From: JAJYRX01 sp041655275
GTDB lineage: Bacteria > Pseudomonadota > Gammaproteobacteria > Burkholderiales > Burkholderiaceae_B
Assembly: GCA_041655275.1 (NCBI GenBank)
Contig: JBBAFU010000003.1
Location: 1-64,000 of the forward strand
Length of the DNA stretch: 64,000 bases
Direction: 5' to 3'
Shown: one piece after another, positions 1-6,665 of the stretch
Numbering within the stretch: the first letter of the stretch is position 1
Layout: the number at the start of each line of letters is the position of its first letter
The notes under the pieces: model-generated
What the model was told of the DNA's origin: nothing
The model's database searches: none
The model's input: only the letters and a program-made list of their open reading frames with translations
Made by a program: the position numbers and the translations under genes

Positions 1-93
1 TCGCGTCGTGCCTATGGCTTCAGGAATTTTGAGAATTACCGGCTGCGGGTCTTGGCCACGTGCGGCTGGGATGGTGTAATCAACAGGGTTTGA
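1..93 (+). CDS. ISL3-family transposase, C-terminal fragment
   Basis: The window opens inside this gene, and 30 codons remain before the TGA at 91-93. The YGFRNFENYRLRVL stretch is the C-terminal signature of ISL3-type DDE transposases, which cut and join element ends. The fragment carries no catalytic residue. Because the stop lies only about 33 nt from the element end, the transposase fills the element to its right edge, as is normal in the family. Confidence 0.75.
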   Translation, partial: SRRAYGFRNFENYRLRVLATCGWDGVINRV

Positions 94-96
94 TGA

Positions 97-363
97 ATGC
101 CCGTCCCCCGTTTGCGGGGTAGAGCCAAGGCATTGTGCAAGATTCCGGCAGGCGAAACCTGCAGCTACACCGAGCTGGCCGCCCGTGTGGGCCGCCCGAC
201 AGCGGTGCGCGCCGTGGCCAGCGCCTGTGGCGCCAACCAGCTGGCAGTGGTGATTCCCTGTCATCGCGCCGTACGCAGTGACGGTACGCTATCGGGCTAT
301 CGCTGGGGCAAGCCGCGCAAGCAGGCGCTACTGGAACGCGAAGGGAGTCTGCCGACGCTTTGA
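97..363 (+). pseudogene. Methylated-DNA-cysteine methyltransferase (Ogt/Ada C-terminal domain), broken by the IS
   Basis: This is the DNA-binding and active-site half of an O6-alkylguanine-DNA alkyltransferase. It contains IPAGETCSYTELA, the arginine-finger region RAVASACGANQLAVVIP and the acceptor-cysteine motif PCHR, and it ends GYRWGKPRKQALLERE as in Ada/Ogt. The present 88-codon frame opens at ATG 97 inside the IS terminal repeat. Residues 1-10 are IS-encoded, and host sequence resumes at codon 11 (KALCKIP). The upstream FxxxVW part and the N-terminal domain are missing. Ada is the closest recalled match, but Ogt is equally possible. The remnant keeps its active site, yet it is probably unstable or not made. 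Confidence 0.75.
102..126 (+). repeat. Terminal inverted repeat (right) of the ISL3-type element
   Basis: The segment ends in GGGGTAGAGCC. Read inward on the minus strand it starts GGCTCTACCCCGC, like other ISL3 family ends. The outer boundary at 126 is set by the switch to host alkyltransferase codons at 127. These elements usually make an 8-bp target duplication, so 127-134 (AAGGCATT) would be one copy. The inner boundary is approximate because the left repeat is not visible. Confidence 0.55.
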
Positions 364-438
364 TGGCGCGCCCGCCAGGAATCGAACCTGGATCAAGAGC
401 TTCGGAGACTCTCATTCTATCCATTGAACTACGGGCGC
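364..438 (-). tRNA. tRNA-Arg (anticodon CCG)
   Basis: On the minus strand this is a complete 75-nt cloverleaf with encoded CCA. The acceptor stem GCGCCCG pairs with CGGGCGC, with discriminator G before CCA. The D stem is GUUC/GAAU. The anticodon stem AGAGU/GCUCU encloses loop CUCCGAA, giving anticodon CCG at positions 34-36, which reads CGG arginine codons. The T arm is CCAGG-UUCGAUU-CCUGG. The 3' CCA abuts the stop codon of the broken alkyltransferase gene. Confidence 0.96.
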
Positions 439-448
439 AGAACGGAGT

Positions 449-454
449 ATTGTA
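449..454 (-). promoter_or_regulatory. Likely -10 element of the tRNA-Arg gene
   Basis: The minus strand reads TACAAT ten bases upstream of the mature tRNA 5' end, the distance expected for a stable-RNA promoter. A GC-rich stretch follows. No convincing -35 hexamer is seen at the right spacing. Confidence 0.45.
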
Positions 455-542
455 GCCGTTTTTACGCCCGCGCTGCGCGAGTCCGGCCGACACTCGCCCC
501 CGCCCCGCCCGGATACCACATGCAGCATGCGTACAGCACGGC

Positions 543-611
543 TATAATCGGGCGGGCGTTCCGAGCGCGCCGGGTGCGCCTGCACGAACTGATTCACAGT
601 TAAACTATACT
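543..611 (+). promoter_or_regulatory. Candidate -10 hexamers upstream of the diheme cytochrome gene
   Basis: Two sigma-70-like -10 hexamers lie in the 210-bp gap before the cytochrome gene: TATAAT at 543-548 and TATACT at 606-611. Neither has a good -35 partner. The second lies 38 nt before the start codon and suits the spacing better. Nothing else in 439-648 looks coding. Confidence 0.3.
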
Positions 612-648
612 GGCCATGTGCCCGATCAGGATTTAGCAGGATTCCATT

Positions 649-1596
649 ATGCAAAATACGGTAGAAAACGTCGAACAACAGTCCGGTGAGCCCGAGGGCT
701 TGATCAAGACGCCACGGCAGCTCATCGTCACCGTCATCCTGGCTTTTGTCATTCCCATCTTCACCATCATCATGCTGGTCAAGCTGGTGTCGGTCACATC
801 GCTTCTGGGCGGCGACAAGATATCCCAGAGCGCAGATGCCATCGCACAGCGCATCCAGCCGGTAGCAGGATTCAAGCTGGTCGATGCCGATGCCCCGACC
901 GAAAGCAAGACCGGCGACCAGGTCTATGCCGGCACCTGTGCCGCCTGTCATGACAGCGGTCTGGCCGGTGCGCCCAAGCTGGGCGATGCGGCGGCATGGG
1001 CACCGCTGATCGACTCGGGCTTCGATGCCATGCTCAAGATCGCGCTGGAAGGCAAGGGCGCCATGCCGGCACGCGGAGGCAATGCCGACCTGTCCGACCT
1101 GGAAGTAGCGCGCGCCGTCACCTATATGGCCAATCAGGGCGGCGGTTCGTTCGCCGAGCCGGAGGATGATGGCGCAGCTGCTGATGATGCGCCTGCAGAC
1201 ACGCCTGCCGAAGCACCGGAGGCAGCGGCCGAAAAAGCCGCAGCGCCTGCAGCGGAGACCACCGAAGTCGCCGCTGAATCCACCGATGATGCCGCACAAG
1301 ATGCGGCAGCGGATGCGCCCGCTGCCGCAGATACTGCGGTCGCTGCGGCCGAAATCGACCCGGCCGGCAAGAAACTCTACGACAGTGTGTGCTTTGCCTG
1401 CCATACCAGCGGTGTTGCCGGCGCTCCCAAACTGGGGGACAAGGGCAGCTGGGCCCGCTACATCGACACCGGCTTCGATGCCATGATGGCCAATGCCATC
1501 AAGGGCGTGGGAGCCATGCCCCCACGCGGTGGCACGCAGGCCAGCGACGACGAGCTCAAGGCCGCCCTGCAATACATGCTGAGCACGCTCGACTAG
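649..1596 (+). CDS. Membrane-anchored diheme cytochrome c (c5-type)
   Basis: This 315-residue protein has one N-terminal membrane segment (about residues 24-47) and then two copies of a class I cytochrome c domain facing the periplasm. Heme sites are CAACH (97-101) and CFACH (248-252), and the likely axial methionines are M139 and M290 in GAMP motifs. The two copies are clearly alike, sharing GAPKLGD and the FDAM segment. They are joined by an Ala/Pro/Asp/Glu-rich linker (about 165-235). It probably shuttles electrons to a terminal oxidase or reductase. The partner is unknown because no oxidase gene is nearby. It is monocistronic and converges on the next gene. Confidence 0.85.
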   Translation: MQNTVENVEQQSGEPEGLIKTPRQLIVTVILAFVIPIFTIIMLVKLVSVTSLLGGDKISQSADAIAQRIQPVAGFKLVDADAPTESKTGDQVYAGTCAACHDSGLAGAPKLGDAAAWAPLIDSGFDAMLKIALEGKGAMPARGGNADLSDLEVARAVTYMANQGGGSFAEPEDDGAAADDAPADTPAEAPEAAAEKAAAPAAETTEVAAESTDDAAQDAAADAPAAADTAVAAAEIDPAGKKLYDSVCFACHTSGVAGAPKLGDKGSWARYIDTGFDAMMANAIKGVGAMPPRGGTQASDDELKAALQYMLSTLD

Positions 1597-1602
1597 CCGG
1601 CA

Positions 1603-3120
1603 TCAGGCCTGCACCAGTGGCAGGCCCAGCTGGGCCCGGCGGCGTAGCCAGGGGCTGGGCCGGTAGCGCATGTCACCGGTCAATGCCTGCATCGCCGTCA
1701 GCATCTCGAGGATATGCCCTGCCCCCAGGGCATCCCCCAGGCTGAGCGGCCCCCTGGGGTAGCCCAGCCCCAGCTCCACGGCCGCGTCGATATCCTCTGG
1801 TGAGGCAATGCCCTGCTGCGCAATGTCGCAGGCCACGTTCACGATACCGGCCACCATGCGCTGGGCCACAAAACCGGCAGAGTCTGCAATCACGCTCACG
1901 GCCGTGCCATCGCCGGCCAGCAGTGCATGCGCGGCATCGCGCCACTCAGGCGCCGTTGCCGGTGAACACATGAGTACGCGACGCCGCCCCGGTTCCAGTC
2001 CGAACAGGGTGTCCAGCGCCAGCGTACGGCGACCGTCCAGACCGTGGCGCGCAACCAGGCTGGATACATCCTCGCCAAGAGGCGTGAGCAGTATCAGGGC
2101 ATCGTCCGGCGGCGTGGCCGCATCCGACACCTGCGCCTCCAATGACTTCAGCAAGGCTGCGGCACGGGCATGTCCCTGCGCCTGCCACGGCGCCGGCCAT
2201 ACCGTCAGACCGCCCCGCGCGGCAGGCACCGCCGGCTCAGCCGGGACCTGTTTCTGACCGTCAACATAATCATAGAAACCGGCCGAGGTCTTGCGCCCCA
2301 GAAGGCCGCCTTGCACACGCAGCGCCGTGATCGGTGAAGGGCGGAAACGGGGTTCCTCATAGAACTGGTGGTAGATGGATTCCATGACGGGATGCGACAC
2401 GTCCAGACCGGTCAGGTCCATGAGCTCGAAAGGGCCCATGCGAAATCCCGCCTGCTCGCGCATGATGGCATCGATCTGGTCGAAGGGGGCCACGCACTCC
2501 TGCGCCACCTTCAGGCCTTCGATGTTCATGCCCCGACCAGCATGATTGATCAGGAAACCCGGCATGTCACGCACGCGCACAGCGCGATGGCCCATGCGCT
2601 GCGCCAGCGCCATGAGGGCATCCGCCGCCGCGGCATCGCTGCGCACGCCCTGGATCACCTCCACAACCTTCATCAATGGCACCGGGTTGAAGAAGTGGTA
2701 ACCCAGCACGCGTCCGGGACGCTCGCAGGCGCTCGCGATTGCCGTGATCGGCAGCGAAGAGGTATTGCTGGCCAGGATGCAATCGGCCGCCACAATGCCT
2801 TCCAGAGTCCTGAACAGCGTCTGCTTGACATCCAGTCGCTCGACAATCGCCTCGATGACCAGATCGACGCCGGCCATGGCCTCAAGGCCGGCAACGGCCT
2901 CGATGCGCGCACGCGCGGCAGCGGTCTCGTCTGCACTCATACGCCCTTTTTCCACCTGGCGGGCCCAGATCTGCTCCAGGCGCAGGAGCGCATCGCTCAC
3001 TGCATCCGGATCCTGGTCGAGCAGACGCACCTGCAGACCGGCCTGGGCGGCGATCTGCACTATCCCGCGCCCCATGGCGCCGGCACCCACAATTCCTACC
3101 GTATCAATTCGATTCATCAT
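1603..3120 (-). CDS. 3-hydroxyacyl-CoA dehydrogenase (PaaH/HbdA type)
   Basis: NAD-dependent oxidation of 3-hydroxyacyl-CoA to 3-oxoacyl-CoA in the cytoplasm. The protein has 505 residues. The N-terminal Rossmann motif GAGAMG lies near residues 12-17, and the catalytic-histidine segment GYHFFNPVPLMKVVEV follows. The C-terminal 3HCDH domain is duplicated, with a second copy ending near residue 495. This length and the double domain match PaaH-like enzymes of phenylacetate degradation and generic short-chain forms. No paa genes adjoin, so the pathway is open. The start is ATG 3120 (or ATG 3117), set directly behind AAGGAAGG. The frame is open further upstream, but that extension lacks a ribosome site. 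Confidence 0.85.
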   Translation of the reverse strand: MMNRIDTVGIVGAGAMGRGIVQIAAQAGLQVRLLDQDPDAVSDALLRLEQIWARQVEKGRMSADETAAARARIEAVAGLEAMAGVDLVIEAIVERLDVKQTLFRTLEGIVAADCILASNTSSLPITAIASACERPGRVLGYHFFNPVPLMKVVEVIQGVRSDAAAADALMALAQRMGHRAVRVRDMPGFLINHAGRGMNIEGLKVAQECVAPFDQIDAIMREQAGFRMGPFELMDLTGLDVSHPVMESIYHQFYEEPRFRPSPITALRVQGGLLGRKTSAGFYDYVDGQKQVPAEPAVPAARGGLTVWPAPWQAQGHARAAALLKSLEAQVSDAATPPDDALILLTPLGEDVSSLVARHGLDGRRTLALDTLFGLEPGRRRVLMCSPATAPEWRDAAHALLAGDGTAVSVIADSAGFVAQRMVAGIVNVACDIAQQGIASPEDIDAAVELGLGYPRGPLSLGDALGAGHILEMLTAMQALTGDMRYRPSPWLRRRAQLGLPLVQA

Positions 3121-3271
3121 CCTTCCTTGTACACAGGCCGGACACACACGCCCGGAACCGCAACCGGCCAACCCGCGCCGGCCGCTGCCCCTATTGTCGT
3201 CCAAAACAGGGAGACCCCGCCTGCCGGCCATGGGACTACACTAGCGGTTTTCATTCAATCCATTGCCTGCC

Positions 3272-4237
3272 ATGTCTTCAAGCCCCGCCTCCGCCCTGCG
3301 CCAATCCCTGCGCCTGCCCGTGATCGGCGCCCCCATGTTTCTCGTCTCAAGCCCGCGCCTGGTGCTGGCCCAGTGCGCCAGCGGCATCCTGGGAACGCTG
3401 CCATCACTGAATGCCCGGCCACAGGAGCAGCTGGAAGCGTGGCTGGCGGAAATCACCCGGGGGCTGGCCGCAATCCAGGCGGAACAGGGCCGGGACAGCC
3501 CCATACCCTGGGGCGTCAACCTCATCATCCACGCCTCCAATGAGCGCGTGGAGGCCGACCTGGAAACCTGCGCCCGCTTTCGTGTACCCCTCATCATCAC
3601 CAGCCTGCGCGCCCCGGGGCATATCGTCAAGACTGTGCACGACTGGGGCGGTCTCATCTTCCACGACGTGACGACACTGCGCCACGCCGAGAAGGCGCTG
3701 GAAGCCGGCGTGGACGGGCTCATCCTTGTCTGTGCAGGCGCCGGCGGGCACGGCGGCATCCTGAGCCCTTTTGCCCTGCTGGGCGAAGTGAGACAGATCT
3801 TCGATGGCCCGATCGCACTGGCCGGCGCCATCAGTCGCGGGCAGGATATTGCCGCAGCGCGTGCCATGGGGGCGGACTTCGTCACCATGGGTACGCGTTT
3901 CATCGCCAGCGAGGAGGCGCAGGTCGAGCCCGCGTACAAGCAGATGATCCTGGAGAGCGCAGCGCAGGACATCCTCTATACCCCCGCCTTCAGCGGCATT
4001 CCGGCCAACTATCTCAAGGCCAGCATACGCCGGGCGGGGCTGGACCCCGACACCCTGCCCACTACCGGTGGAAAGGCCGACTTCGGCAACACACAGGCGC
4101 GCCCCTGGAAGGATATCCTGGGCGCGGGACAGGGCGTGGGCAACATCCGCAGCGTGGCCACTGTGGCCGGCATCGTGGATCGCCTCGAGGAAGAATATCA
4201 GGCGGCCCGCAACCGGATTCTGGCAACTGAATCCTAG
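3272..4237 (+). CDS. NAD(P)H-dependent flavin oxidoreductase, nitronate monooxygenase-like
   Basis: A TIM-barrel FMN protein of the 2-nitropropane dioxygenase family, 321 residues. Family features are PVIGAPMFLVSSPRLVLA at the N-terminus, the FMN phosphate/active-site loop CAGAGGHGG, and ALAGAISRGQDIAAARAMGAD followed by GTRFIAS. Members oxidise nitronates or act as NADH:quinone or enoyl reductases, and the substrate cannot be read here. ATG 3272 is preferred because the in-frame upstream codon at 3263 is TTG. A TACACT hexamer at 3237-3242 could be its -10. The gene diverges from the 3-hydroxyacyl-CoA dehydrogenase gene, and its stop codon lies inside the first palindrome of the next gene's promoter. 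Confidence 0.8.
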   Translation: MSSSPASALRQSLRLPVIGAPMFLVSSPRLVLAQCASGILGTLPSLNARPQEQLEAWLAEITRGLAAIQAEQGRDSPIPWGVNLIIHASNERVEADLETCARFRVPLIITSLRAPGHIVKTVHDWGGLIFHDVTTLRHAEKALEAGVDGLILVCAGAGGHGGILSPFALLGEVRQIFDGPIALAGAISRGQDIAAARAMGADFVTMGTRFIASEEAQVEPAYKQMILESAAQDILYTPAFSGIPANYLKASIRRAGLDPDTLPTTGGKADFGNTQARPWKDILGAGQGVGNIRSVATVAGIVDRLEEEYQAARNRILATES

Positions 4238-4276
4238 GGTAAACCCTTGACTTGTATCTAGGGTTTACCCTAGAAT
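4234..4276 (+). promoter_or_regulatory. Sigma-70 promoter with two CTAGGGT-NN-ACCCTAG operator-like palindromes
   Basis: The -35 is TTGACT (4247-4252) and the -10 is TAGAAT (4271-4276), with an 18-nt spacer. Two related palindromes flank the -35. Site 1 at 4234-4249 is CTAGGGTAAACCCTTG, with one arm base off. Site 2 at 4258-4273 is CTAGGGTTTACCCTAG, perfect, and runs into the -10. Their centres are 24 bp apart. A regulator bound there would block RNA polymerase. Site 1 also overlaps the stop codon of the upstream gene. Confidence 0.65.
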
Positions 4277-4321
4277 GGTGATATTGCCTTTCAAACTACA
4301 TCACCTTCGCAGGTCAGTATC

Positions 4322-4555
4322 ATGTCGCACTTCACCCTTGCCCAATCCAGCCGTCTGAACGACACCATGGAGCAAAGCCTCCTGCACGATGCGCGCAGGC
4401 CGGCGGACACGCCCGCTGCCGGCACTGTCGTGAAGCGTGTTTTCACCGCCCTGCGTCGCGCAGGCGCAGCCTTCCTCGAATTCATGATTGATGCGTCGGA
4501 AGAGCTGAACCGGGCACGCAGCCTGAGCGAAAAGTACACCCGCTCACACTGGTGA
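4322..4555 (+). CDS. Small protein of unknown function (77 aa)
   Basis: I do not recognise this family. The product is short, without membrane segment or signal peptide. It has a basic middle (VVKRVFTALRRAG) and an amphipathic C-terminal half ending EELNRARSLSEKYTRSHW, which suggests a helical protein. The size and Arg-rich helix recall YjiS/DUF1127 proteins, but the diagnostic residues are not clear. It has a good dedicated promoter with palindromic operators, which supports it as a real regulated gene. A weak AGG lies 10 nt before ATG 4322. The last 12 nt overlap the 3' end of the convergent rep gene. Confidence 0.6.
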   Translation: MSHFTLAQSSRLNDTMEQSLLHDARRPADTPAAGTVVKRVFTALRRAGAAFLEFMIDASEELNRARSLSEKYTRSHW

Positions 4556-6652
4556 TCCTCCCAGCAGCGATTTGAGCCGGTTCAGCCGTTCCCGGGGTGA
4601 AATCCCGGACGGCGCCTCATCCCGGCAGGCATCCCGTTGTGCCTGCAGGCCCATTTCCTGAATGAAGCGTGACGGCTCGCAGACGACCTCCTCGCGTGCG
4701 CGCCGTCGCCGCCGGCACCAGCTCAGCGACAGGCTGCGCCGGGCACGCGTGATCCCCACATACATCAGCCGCCGCTCCTCCTCGATGCGCAGGCGCGCAG
4801 CATCACCGTCCTCAGCGTCGCCATCATCCGCGCCCCGATGCGGCAGCATGCCTTCCTCGACGCCGACCAGGAAGACATGGGGAAACTCCAGACCCTTCGC
4901 GGCATGCAGGGTCGACAGTCGCACCGCATCCGGATCATCATCCTCGCTGCGCTCCAGCATGCTGACGAGCGCCACGTGCTGGACCAGCGCCAGCAGATCC
5001 ATGCGACCCTCCACCGCCTTGCGCTTCAGCCAGGCCATCAGCTCGAGCACGTTTTCCCAGCGCCGTCGGGCCGGACCTTCATCCAGCGTATCGAACAGCC
5101 AGGCCTCATAGGCCATCTCGGCGAGCAACTCATCCAGCAGGGCAGCCGGCGTCTGTGCGGCACGCACTGCGGCAGCATCGCCATGCCAGTCCAGCGCGGC
5201 CTGCGGCAGGGCATCCGCAACAGGGACGCCGGCCCGCCGGCGCAGATCCGCCAGGAACTGTACAAAGCCCAGCGTGGACTGATACTGACGCGGCGCAAGC
5301 TGCGCGGCTGCTTCCGGCAGCAGCACGGCACGACACAGGGAAAGCCCTTCCCGGGCGGCAATCTGCCCCAAAGCCTGCAGTGTCGACTGGCCTATGCCAC
5401 GCCGCGGTGTGGTGATGGCACGAATGAAGGCGGGGTCATCATCCGGGTTTGCCAGCAAACGCAGCCAGGAGAGAACGTCGCGCACTTCCGTGCGATCGAA
5501 AAAACTCTGGCCACCCGACACCACATAGGGAATCTGCAGATTGCGCAAGGCCTGCTCGAGCACACGCGCCTGATGGTTGCCCCGGTACAGCACAGCAAAA
5601 TCACGCCACTCGGCGCGCCGGTCGAAGCGCGCTGCCGACAATTGCACGGCGATGGATTCGGCTTCAGCCTGCTCGTTGTCCATGGGCGTGACGGCAATGG
5701 GCTCGCCGGCACCCAGATCGGACCATAGCGTCTTGCCGAAGACCTGGGCATTATGGCCGATCAGACGATTGGCCGCCGCGAGAATGCGTTCCACCGAGCG
5801 ATAGTTCTGTTCGAGCTTGATGAGCTTGAGATCGGGATAATCCCGCGTGAGCTGCATCAGATTGTCCACCGTTGCACCGCGCCAGGCGTAGATGGCCTGG
5901 TCATCATCGCCCACGGCCGTGAACTGCTCCCGGACGCCCGTGAGCGCCTTCAGCATCCGGTACTGGCACAGATTGGTATCCTGATACTCATCGACGAGCA
6001 GATAATGCACCCTGTCCTGCCAGCGCGCACGCACCTCGGGGTTCTTCTCCAGAAGACGGGCGGAGACACTGATCAGATCATCGAAATCCACCGCCTGATA
6101 CGCCGCCAGAGTCCCGGCATAGCGCGCATAGACCCGGGCCGCCTCCAGCGCATCGGGATCCGCTGCCTGCGCGAGCGCCTCCTGCGGACTGACAAGCGCG
6201 TTCTTCCACAGGGATATCGTCTGCTGGACGCGCCGCAGGCGCTGGCGCTCGGTTGTCGCCAGCAAGTCCTGCACTATGGCCAAGGCGTCGCCCGCATCCA
6301 GCACCGAGAACGCCGGCTTGAGGCCGGCATGCACCGCCTCCTCGCGCAACAGGCGCAGCCCCAGTGAATGAAAAGTGCCTATGGTCAGCCCTTTCGCCTG
6401 CCCGGCGTGCAGCCCCCGGCCCGCGCGCGTCAGCATCTCCCGTGCCGCCTTGTTGGTGAAGGTGACGGCCAGCACGCGACGCGGATCGAAACCGCATTCC
6501 CGCACCAGATACACAATCTTGCGGGTGATGACACGGGTCTTTCCACTGCCGGCCCCGGCCAGCACAAGGCAGGGGCCATCCAGCGCCAGAACCGCCTCGC
6601 GCTGAGCGGCGTTCAGACCTTCGGTGGCGGAAGACAAACGGTGATGCGACAC
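4544..6652 (-). CDS. rep: ATP-dependent DNA helicase Rep (UvrD/Rep superfamily 1)
   Basis: A 3'-5' DNA helicase that helps forks pass protein barriers and supports replication restart. The product is 702 residues against about 673 in E. coli Rep. It shows Walker A GAGSGKT (33-39), LAVTFTNKAAREM (motif Ia), LLVDEYQDTN (motif II), VGDDDQAIYAWRGA (motif III) and YVGITRARRSL (motif VI). The start is GTG 6652. A GAGGAGG sequence at the priA stop codon serves it, 13 nt after priA, so it is translated in the same operon as the restart helicase PriA. UvrD is the main alternative, but the priA linkage and sequence favour Rep. Confidence 0.88.
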   Translation of the reverse strand: MSHHRLSSATEGLNAAQREAVLALDGPCLVLAGAGSGKTRVITRKIVYLVRECGFDPRRVLAVTFTNKAAREMLTRAGRGLHAGQAKGLTIGTFHSLGLRLLREEAVHAGLKPAFSVLDAGDALAIVQDLLATTERQRLRRVQQTISLWKNALVSPQEALAQAADPDALEAARVYARYAGTLAAYQAVDFDDLISVSARLLEKNPEVRARWQDRVHYLLVDEYQDTNLCQYRMLKALTGVREQFTAVGDDDQAIYAWRGATVDNLMQLTRDYPDLKLIKLEQNYRSVERILAAANRLIGHNAQVFGKTLWSDLGAGEPIAVTPMDNEQAEAESIAVQLSAARFDRRAEWRDFAVLYRGNHQARVLEQALRNLQIPYVVSGGQSFFDRTEVRDVLSWLRLLANPDDDPAFIRAITTPRRGIGQSTLQALGQIAAREGLSLCRAVLLPEAAAQLAPRQYQSTLGFVQFLADLRRRAGVPVADALPQAALDWHGDAAAVRAAQTPAALLDELLAEMAYEAWLFDTLDEGPARRRWENVLELMAWLKRKAVEGRMDLLALVQHVALVSMLERSEDDDPDAVRLSTLHAAKGLEFPHVFLVGVEEGMLPHRGADDGDAEDGDAARLRIEEERRLMYVGITRARRSLSLSWCRRRRRAREEVVCEPSRFIQEMGLQAQRDACRDEAPSGISPRERLNRLKSLLGGSPV

Positions 6653-6665
6653 GGAACAGGCCTCC

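Larger units (their letters stand above)
1..126 (+). mobile_element. Right end of an ISL3-family insertion sequence (partial)
   Basis: Frame 1 reads SRRAYGFRNFENYRLRVL and further residues to a TGA at 91-93. This matches the conserved C-terminus of ISL3-type (IS204/IS1001/IS1165) transposases. A second TGA follows directly, then about 30 nt ending in AGAGCC at 121-126. The reverse complement of that end begins GGCTCTACCCC, the usual start of ISL3 terminal repeats. The rest of the element lies left of the window, so its integrity cannot be judged. The family assignment comes from recalled motifs. Confidence 0.8.

Noticed and set aside
80..493. 137-residue minus-strand ORF across the tRNA-Arg gene
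   Set aside because: It overlaps a complete tRNA and the alkyltransferase remnant, has no family resemblance, and is a chance open frame in GC-rich DNA.
1606..1626. Terminator hairpin after the cytochrome gene
   Set aside because: A 7-bp stem exists but lies within the 3' coding end of the convergent dehydrogenase gene and lacks a T-run.
2368..3543. 391-residue plus-strand ORF antisense to the 3-hydroxyacyl-CoA dehydrogenase
   Set aside because: His/Arg-rich shadow of a clear enzyme gene with no domain of its own.
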